A stretch of 12,239 nucleotides of DNA, from the NCBI GenBank assembly GCA_000697055.1, contig JNDT01001012.1:1-12239 (forward strand), in the 5' to 3' direction. This DNA comes from Saksenaea vasiformis B4078. Taxonomy: Eukaryota > Mucoromycota > Mucoromycetes > Mucorales > Saksenaeaceae. Every line of letters begins with the position of its first letter. The stretch's first letter is position 1. The notes under the pieces were generated by a model. That model had not been told where the DNA came from. It was given only the letters and a program-made list of their open reading frames with translations, and ran no database searches. Of this stretch, positions 1-8,291 are shown in pieces. The position numbers were made by a program, and so were the translations under genes.

Positions 1-640
1 TATTTTAGAAACATATAAAAGAAGACTCTTTGAATAATAAAAATCTTCATCTCAGTCTCGCTGACTTCTCCCGTCTCATATTCTTTTCTTAAAAGTCTTC
101 TTTGATTTTTCAACGGTACCTTAAAGGAGTTGAGAAGGTAATCTGAGAATTGATTTACGTATAGTGGCCTCAGTATCAGATTGTTCCATTAGGTTCTACA
201 AGAGCGAGGAAGATAGCCAGAGTGCAAAATCAACCTCGCACGCGGAGCAACGGAAGCGGAAGACATATGCTGCGCCGGGAACATTATAGCTATGAAACCA
301 GAGTTCATTCAGCAGAAGTCAACCATTCATGAAGTTATAGCAAGGAGCAATCATATATTTGAGCTCTGGCCCAAATACCGCTGAGAGCATAAGTTAAATC
401 AAAAGATATTCATGGAAGGCGAAAATGGAAGCTTGCAGCCAATTCGACTGCTGCTTTGAGTCACTGGAGGGGTACCTGCCCCAGATACTAGATAACATCA
501 CGCTGGCTACAAATAGAGGAATTTCAGAAAGGCGTGGATGTATATCGCATTACATGCAGATGACTTCGCTGAACAGGATGCTAAGGTGACGCTAAAGGGC
601 TCAAAGATGTATAGATTTCATAGGAGAGTCGGAAGAAATG
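1..640. other. Region with no confident gene; coding-like scraps
   Basis: I see no intact gene here. A TATAAAAG box lies near position 16 on the plus strand, in the same context (TATAAAAGAAGA) as the box in front of the LysM gene, but no long frame follows it. Two short plus-strand frames look coding-like: about 30 codons starting at 292, and 54 codons at 425-589 (four cysteines, containing CCFESLEGYLPQILDN). They are in different frames and separated by stops. They could be exons of a decayed or multi-exon gene; I do not recognise the family. Confidence 0.3.
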
Positions 641-646
641 TGTGAT

Positions 647-652
647 TTTATT
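647..652 (-). terminator. Poly(A) signal AATAAA of the LysM gene
   Basis: AATAAA on the minus strand, about 90 bp downstream of the LysM gene stop codon, just past an AT dinucleotide run (655-668). Position and sequence fit a polyadenylation signal. No transcript evidence. Confidence 0.45.
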
Positions 653-742
653 TCCATATATATATATAACCGGTAATCCAAATTTTTAACAGTTATAAAA
701 TGGAAGATTCACTATTCAAACGTGCTTGCACCGTAAAAATGT

Positions 743-1791
743 TTAATCGGTTTCGCCACACACCTTGAGATTCTTTACCCAAGTGAAGTTCTTTAGGTTG
801 GGATCGTTTTTGTGGGCTTTCACTAGCGCTTCATCGTCAAAGCACATGTTCGGGTCGCAAGCATTCTCGAGCTCAGTGAAAGGTATCCATCCTTTCCCAT
901 TGATGAAGTTAAAAAGTTCCTCCTTGGTAAAACACTTGGACTCCGCAGTTTCCTTGTCACATACTTTGAGATTTTTTACCCAAGAAGCTCCCTGTAAGCT
1001 GCGGTCTCCTTGGAGGGCTTTCACTTGTTCTTCATTGTCAAAGCACACATTCGGGTCGCAAGGCAATAGCGCAGGAGGATAAGGTCTCAGTATGGGCGGC
1101 TTGACATAATCCATAAACTGCTCCTTGGTAGCACACTCGGTCTTCTTGTCACACACTTTGAGATTATCTACCCAAGGGAGTCCCTGCAACAAGGGTTCGC
1201 TTTGGAGCTCTTCAACCTTCAGTTTGTTCTCAAAGCACAAATTTGGGTCGCAAGGTTCCTCCTGCGGAGGAAATTCATGCCAGAAGGGCGAGTTGAGATA
1301 ATCCTCAAACTCCTCCTTGGTAGTGCACTTGGACTTTGCAGTTCCTTCAGGCTTCTTTTTGGTCACATCACCGGGGGCTTGTCTCTTTTGCGTGGATTTC
1401 TTTCCAGTACCACTGAAATCATGATGTGGTTAGATCTTGCGTGATAACTTGTCGAGAAAATGCTTACCTAACACATAGAGTCTGGTCTACTTGCAAGCTG
1501 GCGCAACTGCCTTTAACTAATAGTTACAATTAGCCATATAAACCTTTGGCGGTTATTAGCATACCGGAAGGATTCCACTCTTTCAGTTGACCCGTCGTGA
1601 TACCATACTGTGTCGCCAAGTTGTAGCACTGTATGCAGAAATTGTTGTTACTAAATCAGGACATAATACAATAGTATTGGTCTTACGTTATCTCCAGATT
1701 TGACAATGTGGGTTTGCTGACAATCGGAGGCTGGCGCAGCAATGGCCATGCTAGCTACGGCAGTGAGCGAAAGTACGGATAGTATCTTCAT
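743..1791 (-). CDS. Secreted LysM protein with three tandem four-cysteine repeats
   Basis: Four exons on the minus strand: 1791-1687, 1628-1565, 1516-1468 and 1412-743. The introns are 58, 48 and 55 bp, all GT-AG, and the joins keep frame to give 295 residues. Residues 1-18 form a signal peptide (MKILSVLSLTAVASMAIA). One LysM domain spans about residues 24-72, with cysteines 24, 36, 61 and 71 and the typical HIVKSGDNCYNLA and LKEWNPS segments. LysM domains bind chitin or related N-acetylglucosamine polymers, so a wall or extracellular role is expected. A KR pair at 82-83 could be a kexin site. Residues 102-160, 166-224 and 233-291 are three repeats of exactly 59 residues, each with cysteines at repeat positions 1, 26, 31 and 59, a CDPNxCF core and an ending WVxNLKVC. 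I do not recognise this repeat. The protein may be a chitin-binding effector or a wall protein. Exon joins are inferred, but LysM continuity across them is strong support. Confidence 0.85.
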
Positions 1792-1832
1792 AGGCGAAGT
1801 AGATAATGAAAAAGAGCCTCGGACATCCTCTT

Positions 1833-1840
1833 CTTTTATA
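1833..1840 (-). promoter_or_regulatory. TATA box of the LysM gene
   Basis: TATAAAAG on the minus strand, ending 41 bp upstream of the inferred ATG at 1791. The spacing implies a very short 5' leader. It supports the choice of the exon 1 start. Confidence 0.55.
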
Positions 1841-1859
1841 TTGATACAGATCTAATGTC

Positions 1860-2500
1860 AAAGCGGTAAAGAAAAGTAAGAAGACACCAGCGGAGAATAG
1901 ATGCAGCTCATTACATGACACTCAGAGATCAAAAAGAAACTTTTGATTTCTGCAATCTCAAGCACCAATGACAAAAGACCAGCGCTGAGTTTAATACTCA
2001 GATCAAGTACCTGGAGGTGGCGCATGGTCAGGTGTAGCAAGCCAGTTTCTTCATATGGATGTCGGAGGGACATATACTGGGAAGATATCGGTGCGGAGTA
2101 CTAGCGGAAGGCATTAAAATTCAAGGGACGCGCTTACCCGTAACTGGGCTACTCGAGTATAATGTCAGCATTTGATAATACGTTATCACTCGCAAGTTGA
2201 TGTTATGTGATGTATTATAGCAAGACTATACGAGTCAAATATCCTTCTTACAAATCATATTGGATAAGAACAAAGAGCACTCATGGAGTTGGTTAGGAAC
2301 TGTTATTAATGAGAAACAGACGCACGCGTACCGACTGAAACTCGGGTTCGAGACTAGAAGCTCAAAACCTTCTGCATTTCATATGTGTTGATTTACAATC
2401 GGCGCACGATGGATAAGAAAGAAAACAAGCCTTCTTTCGGATCACTACACACATAAGCACGGCACCATTTCTATTTAATAAATTAAGGCCATGACGTCTA
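1860..2500. other. Intergenic region, nothing recognised
   Basis: The longest minus-strand frame (1858-2073, 71 codons) is leucine-rich but has no recognisable motif and no gene signals. Near 2174 there is a small inverted repeat (GATAA-TACG-TTATC). Nothing else is supportable. Confidence 0.4.
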
Positions 2501-2501
2501 T

Positions 2502-2757
2502 CTAAGGATGTGTTAATGCCATAGTGGAAACCCGTAAAGGCGCGCTTTTGTGCAGTTTAATTAGAGGGCCAGAACATACTGCTCCTATTGGCAGTAGTGG
2601 AGGAAAGTACATCGTGGGAGCTGAGTAGAACGGGCTCAGCAAGAAAAGTTCATATGTAACTCTGAAACTGATATGTTTTAAGTCATTAAAAACGTCCCGA
2701 AACCCCCTTTTCGACATCAGCCAGGATAGCTTTGATACTTTTCTCTGAGGTACTTGA
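2502..2757 (-). pseudogene. Remnant of a Mutator-like transposase (second, shorter scrap)
   Basis: The minus-strand frame 2717-2502 contains VTYELFLLSPFYSAPTMYFP. This lines up with LTYGAFSKGFYGFYLCSSTMYFP in the larger remnant at 8292-9138, and FNDL matches NMNDRL just upstream. Bases 2757-2718 continue the similarity in another frame (a KAILADVEKG stretch against YFVMADVIKE), so at least one frameshift is present. Only about 80 residues of the transposase core survive. Family assignment rests on this internal similarity and on recall of Mutator-like (MULE) transposases in related fungi. It has no start, no splice signals and no intact catalytic set, so it is a dead fragment. Confidence 0.4.
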
Positions 2758-2940
2758 ATGAGTTTAACAAAAAATAAACGAATAAAAGTCTTTGAGACTG
2801 TTGGATATCTTTACTTCATTCCATTTGTCTGCCTATTTACATTTATTCGGTCTATTCGGTATCCAGATTTTAGCAAAAGTTTTTCTCGTTGGTGGGCGTC
2901 TATGATAGCAATTACTACTGTATCAGTGCCGCCTTGTTAA
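2758..2940 (+). pseudogene. Possible remnant of a voltage-gated-type potassium channel pore region
   Basis: A 60-codon plus-strand frame reads a basic start, a hydrophobic stretch (residues about 15-32, FETVGYLYFIPFVCLFTF), then FSRWWASMIAITTVS and a stop. This order resembles S6-adjacent pore sequence of Shaker-type channels, where a membrane helix is followed by a pore helix with WW or FWW and a TMTTVGYGD filter. The filter itself is not intact: the frame ends after TTVSVPPC, although a shifted frame just downstream reads LGDVSM. If the resemblance is real, this is a frameshifted scrap of a channel gene. It could also be a chance hydrophobic frame. No flanking exons were found. Confidence 0.25.
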
Positions 2941-3431
2941 TGTTCTCGGTGATGTCTCTATGGATTAGAGATTGAGCATAGTCTGTGGTCCAATATGGAG
3001 AAGATCACTGTAAATAGAGGTACGTTAATCTCAATCTCCCTATGATGGAATACATTTCGATAGGATAAATTCTACGACGGTCTACATATACTACATTCGC
3101 AATCAGCTTACTTACTACAAGCGCACCTTGACGTTCCTTGAATAAGTCATGCGCCTAACTGCGCACCAAGTTTTACACAAGTAGAAGTGTACTTTCTCAT
3201 AGCTAGTACATTAATAGCATATATATACATATAAACCTTTCTTAGCATAAATGTGGCCTCTTCATAGATGCAACATTGCAATCAGGAGACAATATACCTG
3301 GAAAATTTCATAGATCGTAGATAGACAGCTTATACTTCATATAGCAACAAGGATTATACAGCTTCTGTACGAATTACATAATAAATAGATATCTAACGCG
3401 TCCAGAATTAATCAGCGGATCTACTCCAGAT
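2941..3431. other. AT-rich intergenic region, nothing recognised
   Basis: No frame of note, no RNA gene and no clear repeat. It contains short AT dinucleotide runs around 3219-3232. Confidence 0.4.
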
Positions 3432-3546
3432 AGGGCTTGTAATGGGCGGGTCTTAACTGGGTTCGGACTTGTTGCACTGGGCCACTCTGTTTGGGCCCAG
3501 GCTTACGGGGCCGGAAATCGGGCTTTCTCAGCCCAACTTCAGGCCC
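3432..3546. repeat. GC-rich cluster of GGGC/GCCC motifs
   Basis: Eight GGGC or GCCC tetramers occur in about 115 bp (near 3433, 3444, 3479, 3493, 3507, 3519, 3531 and 3542), including the palindrome TGGGCCCA at 3492-3499. The surrounding DNA is AT-rich, so this is a clear local composition anomaly. Clusters like this occur at the ends or in the bodies of small non-autonomous transposons, but I cannot see terminal repeats or target duplications. Confidence 0.4.
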
Positions 3547-3708
3547 TCCAGCAGAGGGTATCAACGAGCTTCTTGCAAGAAAGACGTAATATATACAGTC
3601 AAAATGATCCGTTGCTGAGAAATGATAGCCGCGGGAAAGGTATAACGCAGGATCTTCTATTTTGTAGCTAGTTTATGGGATAAGATGAGATGATCAGGGG
3701 AAAGGATC

Positions 3709-5597
3709 CTAAGATGGGTTAATGGCGTTGAAATGGGCAAGTGTTGCTTCGCTTTGACGTCTAAACCACTCCTTAACACCAGCCAAGGAGATGCCCAAGG
3801 TGGAACCATTCACCGCGGCGTCAAAGGTAACGTTACCACGGTTAACCATATCCAAGATAGTTGGCACATCCAATGGAGGAGGGATCATGGAGGGATCAAT
3901 CTTTGGTGGTCCGCCGGGCTGACCCTCGTCTGGCGGGGTGGGGTTCGCCTTAGGCAATGCTCTGTCCCATGCAACATCTTCTCTGACCATATTAGCCAAA
4001 TCATCAATGCGCTGATTGAGGACGTTGGGATTGACAAGCTCCTTGCTAAGTTTGACCAACTGCTGTTCGAATCGTGTCTTGAGTTCTGGGACACTGGTGA
4101 AGTTTAACAAGGGGCGTGTCATGGAGAAACCATGGTACTGTCTGTAATTGCCGCTCCACATGTCATTGAGCTTGACCATGGTCGACCCAAGACTCAGATC
4201 CACATCGGAAGGAATGTAAACCATTTTCTTGGACTTTGTATCGTAGTACACATAGTAGTTATCGATATTAGCGATGTAACCGTCCGAAAATCCGAGCAAG
4301 ACTTCAAGTGCCATACTATTCCCGCCTATTTAGTATGTTGCAATTAATAAGTCCTAATACGTACTTGCGAATGACACTTTCAACGTCCACATGTTCTTCC
4401 CAAGCTTTAGCGGTGGCAGGTCCTTCTGTCAGGAAGCGAGAAAGTTCCATCAACTTGGTAAAATCAGCTGGTCCTTCTTTTGGCGGTTCCTTAATTCTAT
4501 AGGCACCATCGGCATAGGCTGTCTCATTAGCGCCACGGGATGCCAGGTCGGAACGGGAGCCAGTAGTGGGAGAACCAGACATGCCTTGATACAAGATACC
4601 TTGGTCGAACTTTTCACCTCCAGCGAACTCATTCTGCAGCCAAGGGTTCTTATAGTTTTCGATGAAGCCATAGAGACCCATGGGACGGTCATTAAAGAAT
4701 ACTCTACGAAGGAAGATCAGCCACAGTTCCTCAAAAAATTCGCTTTTTGTTACCTGGCATAAGAGGTACCAGTAGTGGCGACACCAGAAGATTGAAGAAT
4801 ATCATAGACAATTTGTTCTCGCAGATATGATGGATCAGAAACCATGGAGAGCAACTTCAGTCTGCGGAATCCACGGAATCCTTTTTTGTCTTCTATCTTC
4901 AAATTGTATGCCAGCTTTGTTGACCATCGAGAACCACGACCTCCGAGATGAATCTTCACGTTGTTTACTTGTTCGATCTTATTTGGACTGTAGAAAGAAA
5001 CGTGTGTAAATAAGCGTGAGCGGATACCCGAATAATTTGTCTTACGCAATGTATGTCATGTTGGTGAGAACTTGGTTGTCACCAGTCGAGTTTTTGTGCA
5101 TCAAATCGATTTCGGCCTGACTACCAGAAAAGTACAATGTGGGAATCTGGCCATCAATGTGGAGATCCGTTTTGATGCGATTGATTATTGGTAACGGAGG
5201 AAGGACATTTGGTAATTTCGCGATATTCATGGTATTCCAGGTAGGGTTGTAAAACTCATATGGTGTGTTGTCTTTTGCGACAGGATGCATAAATGGCTCT
5301 TTCTCGACCACCTGGTTGTCTTTCAACTTGACATAGGTATATCCTTTGATAGCTTCTGGAGCTTCACCGGTAAAGACAATCGGGCATTCCGATGATCGAC
5401 TCAAGGGGAAGGTGGTATCGTCAACGGTGACACCCAAAGTCTGTTGGTCACCCGCTGGAGAAATGACATGATAGGTGACATTTCGGCCGTAAGCTACTGA
5501 AGAAAGTAGGCACGCCGCAACTAAGAAGTGATCTTGTCAGAAACCCATTGTAAGAGACCATTAGCTTACTTAAACTCTTTTTCACTAGTATTAACAT
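3709..5597 (-). CDS. CotH-family secreted protein (complete, five exons)
   Basis: Exons on the minus strand: 5597-5570, 5520-5046, 4987-4754, 4703-4365 and 4315-3709. The introns are 49, 58, 50 and 49 bp, all GT-AG, giving 560 residues. Residues 1-21 are a signal peptide (MLILVKK, hydrophobic, ending SSVAYG). An N-terminal region starting RNVTYHVISPAGD is followed by the CotH domain: HLGGRGSRW, REQIVYDIL, then MGLYGFIENY. The CotH signature comes next, with DNYYVYYD (377-384) and IPSDVDLSLG (393-402). The aspartates of DVD match the metal-binding or catalytic aspartates of the CotH atypical kinase fold. A proline-rich stretch (483-506) precedes a short tail that ends soon after FNAINPS, with no hydrophobic GPI-type C-terminus, so a soluble secreted form is likely. 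In Mucorales, CotH proteins are surface proteins and some act as host-binding invasins; which paralogue this is cannot be told. All four joins agree with splice signals, and the last three are repeated in the second copy. Confidence 0.9.
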
Positions 5598-5631
5598 GAC
5601 TAATGAATCTGTCAACGGAAAGTGTCGACTG

Positions 5632-5639
5632 CTTAAATA
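5632..5639 (-). promoter_or_regulatory. TATA-like box of the complete CotH gene
   Basis: TATTTAAG on the minus strand, about 35 bp upstream of the inferred ATG at 5597. It is in the same place as the TATA box of the LysM gene and supports the short exon 1. Confidence 0.45.
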
Positions 5640-6460
5640 CTTTTGGTGCTTTCCTGTTTAGGATGGAATAGGCCGCGTTAACTTCTTGGCATGAATTTTG
5701 ACTTCGTCAAAAATTAAAAACGGGAAGCCAAGAACCAGTAGATGTTACACCTTACGTTTTAGCTTGCTGTGCTGAGCACCAGTTTAAGGGAAATTTTTTT
5801 GTTGCTGCATAAGATGACGAACGCCTGATGGTCGAGAGGAGCAAAAAAGAAGAAGGAGGTCTGATCTCTCGGAAATTCAGAATGTTTAATGCCCAAAAAT
5901 GGAATGTGTGTCCATATGAGACCGATTATGCGCGAACTCAGTAGTCAAGACTCTAGCAGAGCGTACCAAACTTCTCTGCTCTTTTTTGATATATTCTGGC
6001 TGAACAGTTACGAGCAGCACAATTGGATTCAGGAGGAAGTAAAAGGAAATACTAAGATCATCGCGTAGGTCGGTATACACCTCCTCTACAGCGACATCCA
6101 ACACGGTACCTGAATTTCGGTAATTTTTTGTTTCCCAAGTACTTCATGTGTTAAGCTAATGGAAACGGACCTTGCTTGTGTTAAGATGCCGCTTCATTGT
6201 TATCCTCTATGTATTCATAAGAATTACATCATTTGTTTCAATTGGTTTGCTACTAATTCTATTCCTCATGAAAGAAGTACATGTGCAAATTTATTACGGC
6301 GAGTTTGGGCCAAATTTTAGTAGATATCATGCGACAAGATCCCCCAATTTCTCCCTAGGTGGGAGCGCGAATATCCTTCTATGTAAAGACCTGTACCTGT
6401 TGTTACGCTGTATTTTTGACTTGTCGGTATAAGTAGAGATGTTTCCAGGTAGTGCCTAAG
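5640..6460. other. Spacer without a recognisable gene
   Basis: Upstream of the CotH promoter I find only a few unremarkable frames. One is a 72-codon minus-strand frame at 6104-5886 with a hydrophobic middle; another is an 86-codon hydrophobic plus-strand frame at 6172-6432. Neither has family motifs or convincing gene signals. Position 6334-6367 is locally GC-rich and contains TCCCTAGGTGGGA, a small inverted repeat. Confidence 0.35.
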
Positions 6461-7103
6461 CGTAAACTTGATGACAGAGATAGCTGGTAAAATATAGAAA
6501 AAGATAGCTTTGGTAGATAAAAAGAGTTCGGTTTGTGTGAGCACCAGGTGTGGATTTGAGTCAAACACCAAGACTTGGATAAGCGGTAAAGCTTGAGGAA
6601 AAGAAAAGAAAAGATAAAATAGAGTAACTGTTGTCTGGATCGACAATATATAAAGATATCTGTTTGAAAAAGAGTATGATCGTTAGTAAAATCGTTGGTA
6701 TGGTTACCTTTGTTCTCGCTATTGATTCTATCAATTAGAGATGTATGGAGGTGAAATAGAGATATCTCTCGGGTGATCAGCGAGTTGGATCGGAAGAAAT
6801 ATAGAATTTCGATAAAAGGAAAAGAAAATGTAAAAGAAAACGTAAAAGAAAATAAAAAGAGATAGCGGAATCAGCGTCGCTTGTAAATCAATCGGTTAGA
6901 ATAAAAGAAAAATAGAGGAAAAGAAAAAAAAAGAATCGGTAGATTCTGGTTAACGGTGGTTTCTTGAGAATAACCAACGGAGGCAGAGCAATAAAAGGCG
7001 GCTTGTAGATAACCTTTGGAAAAGACCTTAGAGATCGCTAGAGTAGACCAAGAGAAGAATATGCTTTTGTTAACCTGATATTTTATTCATTGAAATGAGG
7101 GGG

Positions 7104-7111
7104 TATTTATA
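7104..7111 (-). promoter_or_regulatory. TATA box (TATAAATA) in the LTR-like segment
   Basis: TATAAATA followed by a C run on the minus strand, lying about 70 bp downstream of the 25-bp repeat block and 16 bp before an AATAAA hexamer at 7087-7082. The arrangement resembles a compact LTR promoter with its own poly(A) signal. Confidence 0.4.
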
Positions 7112-7178
7112 CAAATAGATCGATACAAGCAAGGAAATAAAAGTTGGGAGGAGATAAGAAAACTAAGCGCTTGATGTT

Positions 7179-7275
7179 CAGTAAACCTGAGTTGCTTCGT
7201 TTTCGGTAAACCTGAGGTGCTTCGTTTTCAATTTACCTGTGTTGTTTCGTTTTCGATTTACCCGGGTTGCTACGG
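7179..7275. repeat. 25-bp tandem repeat, nearly four units
   Basis: Units at 7179-7203, 7204-7228 and 7229-7253, plus a 22-bp partial at 7254-7275. The consensus on the plus strand is close to CRGTAAACCTGAGTTGCTTCG followed by a T run. Unit length is kept exactly while bases differ: AAACCTGAG against TTTACCTGTG and TTTACCCGGG. This suggests an old array upstream of the TATA box at 7111, possibly repeated binding sites. Confidence 0.75.
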
Positions 7276-7300
7276 AGACTTTTCTTTCATGTTGGTTGAG

Positions 7301-7581
7301 AGCATGTGATCAGCGGTCTTTAATTTGTATGGCGGCAGTCCTTTTTATGTGTTTGCTTTATGATTTCTTTTATGCGCGTCATGCTTTTTTTCTGTCATCC
7401 CCATTTTTATTTCTCCTTTTGCTAGCACATATATCGATATTGATAAAAAAAATTAACGAAAAGATAAATAAGAAAATAAAAAAATGGATGTTCACACCGT
7501 CTTTCCGTAAAGCAACTGCAAAAAAAAATGATGAAGATTATAGGCCAGCACGCCATAAATTTTATTATCTTTTGAGGACAC
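7301..7581. other. AT-rich spacer
   Basis: This is part of a low-complexity plus-strand frame (7239-7649) rich in F, L, K and I codons. It contains T-rich and A-rich runs (around 7385-7425 and 7445-7482). I see no protein family or repeat structure and regard the frame as composition-driven. Confidence 0.35.
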
Positions 7582-8101
7582 TTAGAGCAGTCGTGTCCTG
7601 TCACCCAATTTCATATTACCATGCTCATGAATCAGACCGGGATATATGAGGTAGCAGCAAGTTTTATCGTCAAGATGACCGATTAAGCATTCTATTTGTG
7701 ACACTTCTACCAGTGTCATGCGAGAAGTCACTCGCTTCATGTAGTATGGAGTTCCATTAGCAGTCTGTCGCACATCATACACATTGACCAAAGCTAACCA
7801 CCCAGTGGACACGCCATCCTGCTTGTGAAGAAGGTACGTAATGACCTCACCAAAATACAGACGCTCTTCCGGGCGAACACTGTTTTGCAGTCTGGCATGC
7901 AGGTCGATCATTATGCTCATCTTGACGAAATAAGCAGCTCTGCTGCTTCTGTTTTTCATTGCAGAAGACTCCATGACTGTCTCGCTAACATAGAGCCTGT
8001 GTGCAAGCTAGACTTCTCGATCAAGTTGGCGGACAGGAACACCCCAAAGCCTTGCAAGTAACATCAGCATGCATGCAAACTGAGCAACTTTCCAGGAAAT
8101 A
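7582..8101 (-). pseudogene. Decayed C-terminal part of a transposon-encoded protein (DUF4218/Tnp2-associated type)
   Basis: The minus-strand frame runs from about 8101 to a stop at 7582 and is broken by an in-frame TAG near 8010. It reads ISWKVAQFACMLMLLARLWG, then VPVRQLDREV, the stop, LAHRLYVSETVMESS, and later EERLYFGEVITYLL, ALVNVYDVRQ and SQIECLIGHLDDKTCCYLIYP. The order resembles the C-terminal region of large transposase-associated proteins in Mucorales and other fungi: a WKLxxF/LxxLW segment, then a beta-rich module YFGxVxxY ... V..I.C.IG. The long linker expected between these parts is missing, so an internal deletion is likely. The family call is from memory of the pattern. What the sequence shows directly is a protein-like frame of over 170 codons with one stop. 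Confidence 0.4.
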
Positions 8102-8291
8102 CGGTCTTGACGCTAAATTAACCACTATGAGCAATTAGGACGCTGTGCATCAAATTTGAATGTAACCCGGAGGTCAGAGACCAAAAGAAAAGAGAAATAA
8201 CTTACAAGATATTGAACATGTCTAAGAGGTCCTCCACTTGGCTTTCATTTATTTTCATCTACAATACTTCGCAGCAACTTCATGCTGTTCC

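Larger units (their letters stand above)
6470..7300 (-). mobile_element. LTR-like promoter segment of a retrotransposon (possible solo LTR)
   Basis: Read on the minus strand, the segment has a block of 25-bp direct repeats (7275-7179), then TATAAATACCCCC (TATA at 7111-7104) and AATAAA (7087-7082). A long pyrimidine-rich leader follows, down to about 6490, with no long frame. Upstream repeats, a TATA box close to a poly(A) signal and a pyrimidine-rich stretch are the usual make-up of a long terminal repeat. I could not identify the terminal TG/CA ends, target-site duplication or primer-binding site, and no gag or pol coding is seen beside it. The boundaries are therefore approximate. It could instead be the promoter and leader of an unidentified gene. 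Confidence 0.4.

Noticed and set aside
765..1444. Plus-strand frames opposite the LysM-repeat gene
   Set aside because: They are shadows of the minus-strand coding exon; they have no motifs and poor composition.
1858..2073. 71-codon minus-strand frame rich in leucine, looking slightly like an F-box/LRR piece
   Set aside because: No repeat period and no conserved positions; it overlaps the LysM upstream region and lacks gene signals.
2335..2362. GGTTCGAG, resembling a tRNA T-loop
   Set aside because: The flanking bases do not form a T-stem, and no anticodon or acceptor arms are found upstream.
3733..5009. Plus-strand and alternate-frame minus-strand frames overlapping the CotH exons
   Set aside because: They overlap strongly supported CotH exons and recur in the second copy only because the nucleotides are conserved.
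6317..6646. 109-codon minus-strand frame
   Set aside because: It lies in the pyrimidine-rich leader of the LTR-like segment; low complexity and no motif.
7179..7275. CRISPR array
   Set aside because: Direct repeats of 25 bp have no spacers between them, and the context is eukaryotic.
7239..7649. 136-codon plus-strand frame
   Set aside because: Composition-driven (F/L/K-rich runs), overlaps the 25-bp repeat and the decayed transposon protein, no family motif.
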